DNA from: Prevotellaceae bacterium
Lineage (GTDB): Bacteria; Bacteroidota; Bacteroidia; Bacteroidales; Bacteroidaceae
Direction: 5' to 3'
Assembly: GCA_028723455.1 (NCBI GenBank)
Contig: JAQYEW010000040.1
Location: 1 to 51,053, forward strand
DNA length: 51,053 bases
A program made the position numbers and the translations under genes. The notes under the pieces were generated by a model. That model did not search any database. It worked only from the letters and a program-made list of their open reading frames with translations, and was not told where the DNA came from. This document shows, one piece after another, positions 1 through 8,108 of the stretch. Position 1 is the first letter of the stretch; each line of letters starts with the position of its first letter.

Positions 1-2
1 TG

Positions 3-20
3 CGTCCCGAAAACAACTAA
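3..20 (+). CDS. possible 3' end of an upstream gene (partial)
   Basis: Frame 3 from the window edge reads only a few codons (RPENN) before TAA at 18-20, and a strong hairpin with a T-run follows at 57-93. A gene entering from the left and ending here would explain that terminator. Too little sequence is present to identify a product, and frame 1 is also open, so this is only a suggestion. Confidence 0.2.
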   Translation, partial: RPENN

Positions 21-56
21 AAGCAGCTTCCCTTCCTCATTGGGAATGGATAACAC

Positions 57-93
57 AAAAAGCGGCATACCAGAACTGAGTATGCCGCTTTTT
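57..93 (+). terminator. intrinsic terminator hairpin, probably bidirectional
   Basis: A 14-bp perfect stem (AAAAAGCGGCATAC, 57-70, with GTATGCCGCTTTTT, 80-93) encloses a 9-nt loop. T-runs form on both strands. It separates the membrane protein gene from whatever lies to the left. A near copy of the hairpin lies at 996-1035, on the other side of the gene. Confidence 0.8.
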
Positions 94-96
94 ATG

Positions 97-104
97 TATC
101 TTTG
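97..104 (+). promoter_or_regulatory. Bacteroidetes -7 promoter element
   Basis: TATCTTTG, followed by C, matches the Bacteroidetes sigma -7 consensus TAnnTTTG exactly. It lies about 20 nt upstream of the ATG at 126. It also overlaps a TTG at 102 that could be mistaken for the start codon, which argues that translation begins at 126. No clear -33 TTTG is visible. Confidence 0.65.
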
Positions 105-125
105 CAACAAGAAAAATTTTTGAAT

Positions 126-983
126 ATGATTAAATTACAAGTAAAACAGATTGTTATCCTACCCATCCTTGTGGGACTGATGATAAGTATGGGAATTAAC
201 GGATACCTGATGGTGCAAGGTCAGGACGCGTACGTCAACCTATTTATGAACTTCTACAGCAATCGACCTGTGAGCGAAATCCCTGACTATGCGACGCCCA
301 TACTGGTGTGCGCAGGAGCATTACAGCTAGCCGCACTCCTGCTGCTCCTTGCAGCCCTTGTCAGAAGAGAATTTCTGAGCGAAGCAAAGAACACTTGCCT
401 AAAATGGAGCTTACTACTGGAGGCTTCTGCCATTGCAGGCTATGGATTCTTGCTGCGCATGGTTTCAAACCACGCAGGGGCTGCCAATCTCTTTTTCTTC
501 CTAGGCCTTGTTTACCTAGTACTATGGGTTGTAGAGAAAAGGGCCAACAATCAAACGCACAACACGGTGTTCGAGAAAGTAAAACTCCTGCCCATCATCC
601 TAACGATGTGCTATACGATGGGACAACCTGGTTGGAACAAGCTTTTTAATACTTCAGAGGTAATGGGCAATTATGTAAGGATGTTCCAAGAATCGTTTCT
701 GGCATCGTTGCCTGGTGGAATACCTCCATTCATCTACCTGTTAGGTGTATGCGAAGTGGCAGTGCCCCTACTCATGCTCATGTCCCTTGTCAGAAGAGAA
801 TTTCTTCCCTTGCAGAATCGTACCTTCTTGAGCTGGGCAATGCTGGTCAGTATGACTACTTTCATCATGCTAGCCTTCGGACTGAGCGTGTTGGTGAATT
901 ACCCTGGTGCTACCAACCTAATCTTCTATGCTATCATCTCCTTAGGCTTGTGGTTATACATGAATCCGCTCGAGGAAAAATAA
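126..983 (+). CDS. duplicated multi-pass inner membrane protein, DoxX-like character
   Basis: A 285-residue hydrophobic protein with about eight predicted membrane segments in two similar halves. The halves share an LVRREFL motif followed by a soluble loop, a hydrophobic helix, an (H/Y)(A/P)GA(A/T)NL motif and a final helix. This suggests an internal duplication of a four-helix unit, broadly reminiscent of DoxX/TQO-type proteins; I could not assign a family firmly. ATG at 126 is preferred over the TTG at 102 because the -7 promoter element occupies 97-104. The gene stands alone between two near-identical terminators, so it is probably a monocistronic unit. Substrate and function are unknown. 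Confidence 0.75.
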   Translation: MIKLQVKQIVILPILVGLMISMGINGYLMVQGQDAYVNLFMNFYSNRPVSEIPDYATPILVCAGALQLAALLLLLAALVRREFLSEAKNTCLKWSLLLEASAIAGYGFLLRMVSNHAGAANLFFFLGLVYLVLWVVEKRANNQTHNTVFEKVKLLPIILTMCYTMGQPGWNKLFNTSEVMGNYVRMFQESFLASLPGGIPPFIYLLGVCEVAVPLLMLMSLVRREFLPLQNRTFLSWAMLVSMTTFIMLAFGLSVLVNYPGATNLIFYAIISLGLWLYMNPLEEK

Positions 984-995
984 AAATTACTACAC

Positions 996-1035
996 AAAAA
1001 AGCGGCATACTCGAATCGAGTGTGCCGCTTTTTTT
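996..1035. terminator. bidirectional terminator between convergent genes
   Basis: The stem AAGCGGCATAC pairs with GTGTGCCGCTT across a TCGAATCGA loop, with A- and T-runs on the outside. It sits between the + gene ending at 983 and the - gene ending at 1054 and can serve both. Its stem is nearly the same as that of the hairpin at 57-93. Confidence 0.8.
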
Positions 1036-1053
1036 TATACTATCGCAAAGGCC

Positions 1054-2448
1054 TTACTTCGCAAAAGTGAAGGTAACGGTTTGGATACGAATCTGTGTAC
1101 CGCCCGTTGCTGCCGTATGAGTATTGGTAAGCGTGAATACGTTATCCTTAACATTGAAGGTACGTGTTTCATTGCCCACGTAATTAGTACCCTGATAACT
1201 GTCGCATTGCAGGGTGATGCTGGCAATCTTCTTCGTGGAAGTGAAGGTAACATCATTGTTAGCATACATACGAACACCCTTGGAAGCGGTATAGAACTTA
1301 GGAGCGAAAGAGGTGTTGGTGCCCTTGCCAAAGGTAATGGTGCATCCCTCAGCCTCAACGGTAGTAACATCCGTAGCATTGGCAAATCCCTGAGCAGCCA
1401 AATCAACCACTGCGGTCTCGGTACCAGCCTCTACGCCCTCGGGCACGAGGAACATCTGAGTACCGTTCACGGTAAGACCGGGAGTAGCAGGAGTTCCGGG
1501 GTCGGGTGTTTCGCCACCAGCCTCAAACTCAGTCTTGCCGTTAACGCTTACCAGCTGGCTCTTGTTGCCTGCGGTCTCGGGGGTATTACCCTTGTAATTA
1601 ACCACCTTGCCCTTGAGAACAACCACGTCGCCCTCCTTCAGTGCATTGGCGTTAGTGAACTTGGCACCTTCAAAGCTCATGGCACGGAAAATCTTGAAAG
1701 TCTTGCCGGGATTGGCAGGGTCAGCGATGTTGAAATCAGCATTACCATAAGAAGTGTTGATGCTGGGTGTGCCCACAATGGTTCCCGTGATGTAGTACTC
1801 CTGCTCACTCTCTTGGTCAGCGGGCATGGCGGCTACCAGGGGAATGATGGCGGCTACGTTATAGGGGCTGGCTTGTGTACCGTCGCCAGCGGGAGCCACC
1901 TCGGTACCGGGATTAACGGGCGTGCTGCCCTGACCGTTGTGTGATACCAGGTAGGCAGTGCCCCTGCCAGTGGTCTCGGGGGTGTTACCCTTGTAGTTGA
2001 TCCATTTAGAGCAAACGACAACGGTGTCTCCTACCTGAATCTGACCCACAGAGGTGTACTTGGCCTTGTTCAGGTACAGGCTCTGGAAGATGTAAATACG
2101 GTTGTTAGTAGCACCCTCCTTCGTATCGCTGATGTAATAAGACAGGTTGCCATAGGTGGATACGGCACTCTCCTGGTTGGCGGCAATGCTGGTAACAACA
2201 CCCTTTACGTACAACTCCGTTTCCGTAGAGGCATCGGCGGCCAAAGCATTAACGACAGGCAGGATGGCAGCCACGTTATAGGGGCTGGCCTGTGTACCCT
2301 CCCCTGCGGGTACGGGAGTCTCCGTGTTGCCACCGCCGGGAGTGTTAGGGTTGGTAGGTACATTGTAGGGAGCGGGAACGTCCTCACAACTGGTGAATGC
2401 GAATGCCGTGGCAAGCACTGCCAGACAAAGCTTGAAAGTCTTTTTCAT
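1054..2448 (-). CDS. lipoprotein with two OB-fold-like repeats and a C-terminal beta domain
   Basis: A 464-residue predicted lipoprotein: signal peptide ending in FTSC with the acylated Cys at 21, then a Pro/Asn/Gly-rich linker. Two tandem repeats follow at about residues 48-173 and 187-304. Each begins with A-G-(E/D)-GTQASPYNVAAI and ends with a (I/V)NYKGNTPET block followed by a small strand. These features resemble the OB-fold-type domains often found near DUF5689 proteins in Bacteroidetes. Residues about 326-464 form a third, beta-rich domain. It is the last gene of a three-gene operon with the DUF5689 lipoprotein (31 bp upstream) and a TonB-dependent receptor. It probably sits on the outer membrane and binds a substrate; the ligand is not evident. 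Confidence 0.82.
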   Translation of the reverse strand: MKKTFKLCLAVLATAFAFTSCEDVPAPYNVPTNPNTPGGGNTETPVPAGEGTQASPYNVAAILPVVNALAADASTETELYVKGVVTSIAANQESAVSTYGNLSYYISDTKEGATNNRIYIFQSLYLNKAKYTSVGQIQVGDTVVVCSKWINYKGNTPETTGRGTAYLVSHNGQGSTPVNPGTEVAPAGDGTQASPYNVAAIIPLVAAMPADQESEQEYYITGTIVGTPSINTSYGNADFNIADPANPGKTFKIFRAMSFEGAKFTNANALKEGDVVVLKGKVVNYKGNTPETAGNKSQLVSVNGKTEFEAGGETPDPGTPATPGLTVNGTQMFLVPEGVEAGTETAVVDLAAQGFANATDVTTVEAEGCTITFGKGTNTSFAPKFYTASKGVRMYANNDVTFTSTKKIASITLQCDSYQGTNYVGNETRTFNVKDNVFTLTNTHTAATGGTQIRIQTVTFTFAK

Positions 2449-2479
2449 TTTTATTGTTTTGAGTTTTTAGGTTAATAAT

Positions 2480-3403
2480 TTATTCTGCAACCTTCACATC
2501 TTCGATGGAACGGAGCACAAGCTCCCAGCTGGCTGCGTATTTGGTATTGCTCTGATAGTACTTCCAGATACCCGTCAGGTTCAGTTTGCCCTCAGGGATA
2601 CTGAAGCCGGCAAAATCGGCATAGGTACTGGTGTAGGTCATCAGATTGGTGCCTTCGCCCACAAAGTATTTGCTTACGGCGGTCAATCGCTTGCCCGTGT
2701 TGGTATTAACGGGTGCATCGGCCTCGTTCGCCCATTGGGGATGAGAACTTGCATTGTCCATCGTAACGCCCGTAATGGTCATGAGTTTGCCGGCGTGCTC
2801 CTTGCCCAAGCCCTTGAACTGGGCAGCGGTATATTCGGGAATCACATAGGCACCTTCGATGGGATTGGCTGCATTCTCGGCCTTGCTCTGGATGGCTTTC
2901 TTTCCCTCCAACAGACGGTAGTGAGCCTTCCATGTTGCGCCGGGCATACGGCTGGGCGATGTACGCTCCGGACGGTTGGGGTTGGTATAGGGTACGCCAA
3001 TCTGAGGCTGGCTGCCATATTGGCCAAAGTAAAGACCCTGCAACTCCACCAACAGCCACTGGCCTACGGGCAGATAGGCAAACATATTGCCCTCCTGCAC
3101 GCAAATGATCAGGGCATCGCCGTTCTCGTCTTGAACGGAGAACTCGCTGTACAGGTTTCCCTGAATGTCGTTGCCCGTAACATACACCTTGATCTGCGTA
3201 GGCTCCTTGATCTGAATGGTGTCGTACTCCTTGCTTACGGCGTACTTCTGCTTCAGCGCTGCAATGCTGATGACGTTCGTCTCCTGAAGGGCGGTATTGC
3301 CCTGCGCGGTCTTGCTGGTGTCAGGCGTTTCCCAATCGTCATTCATGCAGGCGGCGGAAAGCACAGCAGCCAAGGCCATGAGAAGAATATTTCTTATTTT
3401 CAT
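2480..3403 (-). CDS. DUF5689-type surface lipoprotein
   Basis: A 307-residue lipoprotein with signal peptide and lipobox LSAAC (Cys19), followed by an acidic MNDDWE stretch that could act as a surface export signal. The body has the DUF5689 pattern: an N-terminal 'ISIAALK' segment, an OB-like beta region containing a 'KVYVTGNDIQGN' stretch, then a second region ending in 'SWELVLRSIEDV'. DUF5689 proteins commonly accompany TonB-dependent receptors and secreted nucleases in Bacteroidetes. Here the receptor is 49 bp upstream and a nuclease/phosphatase-fold gene is divergent. It is probably an accessory substrate-binding component of the receptor; no catalytic motif was recognised. Confidence 0.82.
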   Translation of the reverse strand: MKIRNILLMALAAVLSAACMNDDWETPDTSKTAQGNTALQETNVISIAALKQKYAVSKEYDTIQIKEPTQIKVYVTGNDIQGNLYSEFSVQDENGDALIICVQEGNMFAYLPVGQWLLVELQGLYFGQYGSQPQIGVPYTNPNRPERTSPSRMPGATWKAHYRLLEGKKAIQSKAENAANPIEGAYVIPEYTAAQFKGLGKEHAGKLMTITGVTMDNASSHPQWANEADAPVNTNTGKRLTAVSKYFVGEGTNLMTYTSTYADFAGFSIPEGKLNLTGIWKYYQSNTKYAASWELVLRSIEDVKVAE

Positions 3404-3452
3404 AATGATGCTTGTCTATATATTTATATATAATGTATGGCGTGCGGAAGGC

Positions 3453-5993
3453 TTAGAAGCGATAGTTCAGGTTCAACATGAAGTTGAAGCCCTGGGCATA
3501 GTACTTCTTGGGATTGTTCTTGTAAGAATATTCCTTGGGGCTGCCGCTGGCCTTCTTGTCGCTGCGTGCCTGTTCGTAACCGCCGGTGCTGATACCCGTG
3601 TTGTTGGTGATGTTGGTCAGCATGAGGTTCACGTTCAAGGGGTGGCCGGCGATGCGGAAGCTGCGTCCGATGCTGGCGTCCAGCATAAAGCCGCCGTCGC
3701 CCTTGGCCTGGTCGTACACGGGGAAAGCGGGCTTGCCGTCGTTCGTCGTGCCGTTAGACATGCGCTGGTAGGGGCTGTATGAAAGATAGATACGGTCGTA
3801 GTAGTTACCGTTCACATTGAAGAACCATCCACGATAGCGGTAGTTCAGGCCCAGGCTACCCACGGCCAGGGGCGTACCGCCCTCGCGCACGTTATCCACG
3901 TTCGCCAAACCGCCAAAGCGGGGAATACCCGTGTTGGACTCCAGCATGTTCACGTTTGCCAGACCATCGTACTTCGCCTCGCTCATGGTACCCATTACGT
4001 TAATATCCAGATTGCTGGTTACTTTGAACTTCGCACCTAACTCTACGCCGTAATAGTCCTTCGTGATACCCGTAAGGCTCATGTAACGGAAACCGCTGGT
4101 GTTCTCCTCCGAATTAGAGAAATCGTCAAAGTAGAAGGCCTGCCACTCCGAAACGTCGTAAGTATGCGAGTAGTAAGCGTTCACGTTCAGGCGCAGCCAC
4201 TTGATGTTCAGGGCATAGCCCAATTCCGCAGAGAAGATTTTCTCGTTCTTGAGGTTGGGGACGAAGTCGTTGTTCACCTCGGGAGCGATGAAGGACACAT
4301 AGGGCTGAGGCGCACGTGTCTCGTAGCCCACACCCATCACCAAGGCATTGCCATGGCCCAGGTTCAAGTTGGTGCCCATCTTGAAGCCGCCATACAGGAA
4401 ACGTGCCGTACCGCTCTTGCCATAGCTGTTGTCCTTGGCCAGACCGTATTGCATGTGGCCGTCGCGCCACATCTGGCTGCCACCGATCTTTGCGGTAACG
4501 AAATTGTGGCTGATACCCTTGTCCTTGGTGTAGGCTGCCCACAAGTCCGCGCTCTGGCTGTAGATGTCATAGTCGTAGTGCATGCGGTCGCCCTCCTTGA
4601 CAAGTTTGCCGGCGTTGCGCATGTCGTACTCCACCTCGGGAGCGCCCTGGCCGTACTTGTTGTTTACATACGTATTCGTGTTATGGAAATACTGGGCACC
4701 CAGCAGGTCGTCCATCGTCTTGTAGTGCATGGCCTTGTTGCTGGCCAGCTGCAATCCCACATTGAGTTTGCTGGTCTTCGAGGTGTTCCACTCGAAGGTA
4801 GAAGCCAGGTTCGTAGCCAAATGGTTGTTGTGTTTCTTCTCCACCCAGTAAGAAGCGTCCATGCCGTAGGCGTTCTTGCCCAGGTTGGTTTGGTACAGCT
4901 GGTCCCAATTTATCTGGCGGTTGCGCTTGTCGCTGGTCCAGTAGTTGTAGGTGTTCCAATAAGAATTGTAATCAGCCTGGCCATTCCCTACGCCAAAGAC
5001 ATCATAGTGGTACGAGGGGAAATTCTTGTAATAATCGGGAGCGGGGCTCTGGCCGCCATCATAGCCCAATCGCGTTGAGCTGTACATGGCGTACTTGGCA
5101 AAGGCCGAGGTGGTGAGCTTCATATTATCGTTGATCTGGAAATCCCATGTCAGAAGGGCGCTGGGCTCATAGTTCTCAACAATACGGCTGTTGCGCTTCT
5201 CGCCGTTCTGATAGCCCCAATAGGGGTTATAGAGGCGGTTGTTGGCCAACCAATAAGCCTCGTCCGTCGAGGCACCCTGCTGCGCACGCTCGGTGGGGTT
5301 GCCCCAAGTGGCCAGGTTCAGGCTGTGGCGCTCTCCCAGTTGCTTCTGCAAGCTCAGGAAGTAAGAGAGGCTGTTATAGAAATTACCCTCCACGTTGCTC
5401 GTCTGCATGTTTGCCCAACGATAGCCCACGGTGCCATAGAAAGCCCAACCCTTGCGGGTCATGCCCGTACCATAGCCGTACATCACGCGCGTGCTATAAT
5501 TGCGGTTGGCGCCCGAGAGGGTGATTTTGTGGCCCGTGCCGAAGGAGCCGGCGCGGAAGTTGTAGTTGTTGCTACCGCCCAAACCGGCCAGCGAGAAGTT
5601 GTTGCTCTCGAAAGGTGAGCTGGCATCAATATTGCGCGTTGCGTCATTGATACCGCCGATGGTGCTGTAGTTGAAACGGCCGTTCTCGCCGTTGTTCACC
5701 TTCACGCCATTCATGTAGATGTCGTTGTAACGGCTGTCATAGGCACGGTACTTGAAGCGCGCGGGGCTCCAAAGATAGCCGATGCCACTGGTGTAGACAT
5801 TGCTGTTCGAACCAACCATGATGACGTCCTGCGTCATGTCGTCATCCTCGCCCAGTTGGCTCTCCGTGAATGTGAAGGCAGCATTGTCCTGCTTCAAGGC
5901 ATCCATCACCTGCCTCTCCGATGTCGTCTGCGCACTGGCAGCGAAAGCAAGGGAGAAGAGCGCGGAGGCCATTAGCATTTGCTTTTTTCTCAT
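3453..5993 (-). CDS. TonB-dependent outer-membrane receptor
   Basis: An 846-residue protein with a Sec signal peptide (cleavage after ASAQ, about residue 22). The plug-like region at about 50-180 contains 'RYNDIYMNGVKVNNGENG' and 'NRNYSTRVMYGYGTGM'. A long barrel rich in aromatic beta strands follows and ends in NLNYRF, a typical C-terminal outer-membrane signature. No CarboxypepD_reg-like domain precedes the plug, unlike the SusC proteins elsewhere in this window. It heads the operon with the DUF5689 and OB-fold lipoproteins and is divergent from the secreted endonuclease/phosphatase gene. It likely imports the product of that enzyme (inference). A weak -7 candidate on the minus strand lies at 6029-6036. 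Confidence 0.85.
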   Translation of the reverse strand: MRKKQMLMASALFSLAFAASAQTTSERQVMDALKQDNAAFTFTESQLGEDDDMTQDVIMVGSNSNVYTSGIGYLWSPARFKYRAYDSRYNDIYMNGVKVNNGENGRFNYSTIGGINDATRNIDASSPFESNNFSLAGLGGSNNYNFRAGSFGTGHKITLSGANRNYSTRVMYGYGTGMTRKGWAFYGTVGYRWANMQTSNVEGNFYNSLSYFLSLQKQLGERHSLNLATWGNPTERAQQGASTDEAYWLANNRLYNPYWGYQNGEKRNSRIVENYEPSALLTWDFQINDNMKLTTSAFAKYAMYSSTRLGYDGGQSPAPDYYKNFPSYHYDVFGVGNGQADYNSYWNTYNYWTSDKRNRQINWDQLYQTNLGKNAYGMDASYWVEKKHNNHLATNLASTFEWNTSKTSKLNVGLQLASNKAMHYKTMDDLLGAQYFHNTNTYVNNKYGQGAPEVEYDMRNAGKLVKEGDRMHYDYDIYSQSADLWAAYTKDKGISHNFVTAKIGGSQMWRDGHMQYGLAKDNSYGKSGTARFLYGGFKMGTNLNLGHGNALVMGVGYETRAPQPYVSFIAPEVNNDFVPNLKNEKIFSAELGYALNIKWLRLNVNAYYSHTYDVSEWQAFYFDDFSNSEENTSGFRYMSLTGITKDYYGVELGAKFKVTSNLDINVMGTMSEAKYDGLANVNMLESNTGIPRFGGLANVDNVREGGTPLAVGSLGLNYRYRGWFFNVNGNYYDRIYLSYSPYQRMSNGTTNDGKPAFPVYDQAKGDGGFMLDASIGRSFRIAGHPLNVNLMLTNITNNTGISTGGYEQARSDKKASGSPKEYSYKNNPKKYYAQGFNFMLNLNYRF

Positions 5994-6142
5994 AGGATTA
6001 TAGTTATTGAAAATGATTTATATAACCACAAAGTAAAACAAAAGTTCGTTACAAAGGAAATAAAATGTGAAAAAAATGAGAAACAAGCACATGTATGTTT
6101 AAAAAATTAACTTTTTGGTAATGACATTCCAATGAAAGGGCG

Positions 6143-6150
6143 TAACTTTG
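6143..6150 (+). promoter_or_regulatory. Bacteroidetes -7 promoter element for the nuclease gene
   Basis: TAACTTTG, followed by C, matches TAnnTTTG and lies 33 nt upstream of the ATG at 6184. A TTTG at 6114-6117 is a possible -33 box, but the 25-nt spacing is longer than usual. The element overlaps a TTG that would otherwise extend the reading frame upstream. Confidence 0.6.
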
Positions 6151-6183
6151 CGACCAACAAAATATAAAAAACCAAATACCAAA

Positions 6184-7230
6184 ATGAAAAAACTCTTTTT
6201 AAGCATGTTCGTGGCGCTGGCCCTCGTGGGTGCGGCACGCGCGCAAAAACAGTACGGAATGTACGCCGTAGCCTTCTACAACCTGGAAAACCTCTTTGAC
6301 ACCGTTCACGACGAAGGTAAAAACGATTTCGACTTCCTGCCCTCGGGTTCCTATGCCTGGGACAAGAACAAATATGAGAACAAGCTCAAAAACATGTCGC
6401 GCACCCTCTGCGATCTGGGCACCGACAAACTGCCCGCAAGCATCGGAGCCGCCATCATAGGTGTCAGCGAGGTAGAGAACGCCAAGGCCATGCAGGACCT
6501 CGTGGCTCAGCCCAACATGCAGGAGCGCGGCTATCAGTTCGTGCACATCGAGGGTCCCGACAAGCGTGGCGTGGACTGTGCGCTGATCTATAACCCTCGC
6601 TTCTTCCACGTCAAGAAGAGCTTCCTCCAGCCCTATGTCTACGAGAAGCCCGAGGACCAGGAGCGCGCCACACGTGGCTTCCTCACCGTGCAGGGCGAAC
6701 TGGCCGGCGAGCCCTTGACCGTCATCGTATGCCACTGGCCCAGCCGTGGAGCCACGGGTTATTACCGCGACCTGGCCGGCCGCCAGGTGCGTGCCCTTGT
6801 GGACAGCATTCAGGCCGCCGACAAGGACCAGCGCATCATCGTCATGGGCGACATGAACGACGACCCCGACAACACATCCATGGCCAAGGAACTGCGTGCA
6901 TTGCGCGATATTAATAAGGTAGGCAAGAGCGATTTCTACAACCCTTGGTGGGACATCCTGCGTGGCCGCGGTCAGGGTACACTCTCTTACCAAGGCGGAT
7001 GGAACCTCTTCGACCAGATTGTCATGAGCCACAACCTTATCAAGGGAAAAGCAAACAAGGACTACAGCCAACTGACCCTCTTCACCCAGCAGATCTTCCG
7101 TCGCGACTATCTCATCAACCAGGACGGCCAATACAAGGGTACACCCAAGCGCACCACTTCACGCGGCGCATGGATCAATGGTTTCAGCGACCACCTGCCC
7201 ACCGTCGTTTATCTGGTTAAGGAACTCTAA
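6184..7230 (+). CDS. secreted endonuclease/exonuclease/phosphatase family protein
   Basis: A 348-residue protein with a signal peptide (cut near ARA, residue 20) and a complete DNase I-like fold signature. It has N-terminal FYNLENLFDT, SEVEN with the metal-binding Glu at about 96, CHWPSR with a catalytic His at about 184, GDMNDD with Asp/Asn at about 223-225, and the terminal SDH at 335-337. All expected catalytic residues are present, so it should be an active metal-dependent phosphoesterase in the periplasm or outside the cell. Whether the substrate is DNA, RNA or a phospho-compound cannot be read from sequence. It is followed after 9 bp by a DUF2147 gene and is divergent from the TonB receptor operon. 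The start at 6184 follows the -7 element. Confidence 0.9.
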   Translation: MKKLFLSMFVALALVGAARAQKQYGMYAVAFYNLENLFDTVHDEGKNDFDFLPSGSYAWDKNKYENKLKNMSRTLCDLGTDKLPASIGAAIIGVSEVENAKAMQDLVAQPNMQERGYQFVHIEGPDKRGVDCALIYNPRFFHVKKSFLQPYVYEKPEDQERATRGFLTVQGELAGEPLTVIVCHWPSRGATGYYRDLAGRQVRALVDSIQAADKDQRIIVMGDMNDDPDNTSMAKELRALRDINKVGKSDFYNPWWDILRGRGQGTLSYQGGWNLFDQIVMSHNLIKGKANKDYSQLTLFTQQIFRRDYLINQDGQYKGTPKRTTSRGAWINGFSDHLPTVVYLVKEL

Positions 7231-7239
7231 GAAAAACTT

Positions 7240-7662
7240 ATGAAAAAAGCATTATTACTTTTTTTGTCCTTTATTGCAGTCTTCAATGCTATGGGACAAA
7301 CTACGGAAGCTGATAAACTCATCGGCACCTACATGACCGAGGGCGACAAGGGAAAAGTCGTCATCGAGAAAAAGGGCAGCACCTATCACGGGAAACTGGT
7401 GTGGAACGTTACGCAAGGCCTGCTGGACAAGAACAACCCCGTGAAGTCAGAACAGACAAAGCCCCTGGTTGGCAAGACAATTCTTACAGGCTTCAAGTAC
7501 GCCGGCAAAGAAGTATGGGACGGCGGAAAGATTTACGACCCGGAGAACGGCAAAACCTACAGCTGCAAGATCAAGATGAAGAAGAACGGCGACCTCACGG
7601 TAAGAGGCTTCATCGGGGTTTCGCTTCTGGGGCGCAACACGGACTGGAAACGAGTGAAATAG
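7240..7662 (+). CDS. DUF2147 family secreted protein
   Basis: A 140-residue protein with an N-terminal signal peptide (cut after AMGQ, residue 20). It has the DUF2147 pattern: 'LIGTYMTEGDKGKVVIEK', 'YHGKLVW', 'WDGGKIYDPENGKTYSCKIKM' and a terminal 'LRGFIG.SLLGR...WKR'-like block. Family members are small periplasmic lipocalin-like beta barrels of unknown role. Only 9 bp separate it from the endonuclease/phosphatase gene, so the two are probably co-transcribed. A terminator follows at 7671-7720. Confidence 0.88.
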   Translation: MKKALLLFLSFIAVFNAMGQTTEADKLIGTYMTEGDKGKVVIEKKGSTYHGKLVWNVTQGLLDKNNPVKSEQTKPLVGKTILTGFKYAGKEVWDGGKIYDPENGKTYSCKIKMKKNGDLTVRGFIGVSLLGRNTDWKRVK

Positions 7663-7670
7663 TAACTCGG

Positions 7671-7720
7671 AAAAATCATCTGGATAATTTCATCGAAATA
7701 TCCAGATGATTTTTTATTTT
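7671..7720 (+). terminator. intrinsic terminator after the nuclease-DUF2147 operon
   Basis: The stem AAAAATCATCTGGATA (7671-7686) pairs with TATCCAGATGATTTTT (7699-7714), with a 12-nt loop and a T-rich tail. It is a strong rho-independent terminator 8 nt after the DUF2147 stop codon. Confidence 0.88.
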
Positions 7721-7795
7721 TACGCCGTATCTTTCCGCCGTCTTACGGTGTATTTTTTTGCCTGCCCTAAAAGCTTTTGTCAGGGTGTTGCAAAA

Positions 7796-7829
7796 CAGCC
7801 CCCGAAGCCTAATGTGGCTTCGGGGGCTG
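7796..7829 (-). terminator. GC-rich hairpin terminating the minus-strand T9SS-cargo operon
   Basis: A perfect 14-bp stem (CAGCCCCCGAAGCC with GGCTTCGGGGGCTG) with a 6-nt loop lies 33 bp beyond the small minus-strand gene. On the minus strand a TTTT run follows the stem. Its core CCCGAAGCC/GGCTTCGGG recurs in the hairpin at 35323-35353. Confidence 0.75.
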
Positions 7830-7862
7830 TGATGGAAAGAGGGCGAATCCTCTTGGCTGGGA

Positions 7863-8057
7863 TTACCAGAAGTAAGTGTCAAAGAACTTGTTGTCGCGCG
7901 CACCGGCGTCAGTGGAGCCGTCGTCGTTGCCACTTGAAATCGGGGGAAGGTTTTCCTCTGCAGCACCTGTGGTGCCAGTAAGCGAACCGGCAATCATGGC
8001 GGTCAGGCTGGCCTGAAACTGCATGGTGCGGGGATGATTGTATGCTTTCTTTTTCAT
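7863..8057 (-). CDS. small protein of the 'MKK-Y-NP...MIAGSL' type, unknown function
   Basis: A 64-residue ORF starting MKKKAYNHP with a central MIAGSLTGTTGA segment and an acidic, Asn/Asp-rich C-terminus. Short proteins with a lysine-rich start, an N-P motif and a short hydrophobic M(I/L)AGSL or MLAASL core are frequent, often unannotated, in Bacteroidales genomes. I recognise the pattern but know no function for it. It lies 51 bp after the large surface protein and before a shared terminator, so co-transcription is likely. It has no membrane-length helix and no classical signal peptide. Confidence 0.6.
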   Translation of the reverse strand: MKKKAYNHPRTMQFQASLTAMIAGSLTGTTGAAEENLPPISSGNDDGSTDAGARDNKFFDTYFW

Positions 8058-8108
8058 ATTGCTTGGTTTTGCGGATTCTTATTCAATCTGTTTGGTACGT
8101 GGGGGCGA

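Noticed and set aside
102..125. TTG at 102 as the start of the membrane protein
   Set aside because: The -7 promoter element occupies 97-104, so transcription probably starts after this codon; ATG at 126 is a better start.
1081..1944. Long + strand open frame of 287 codons opposite the OB-repeat lipoprotein
   Set aside because: It lies wholly antisense to a lipoprotein with clear domain repeats and a lipobox; its translation shows no known motifs, as is common for antisense frames of GC-rich genes.
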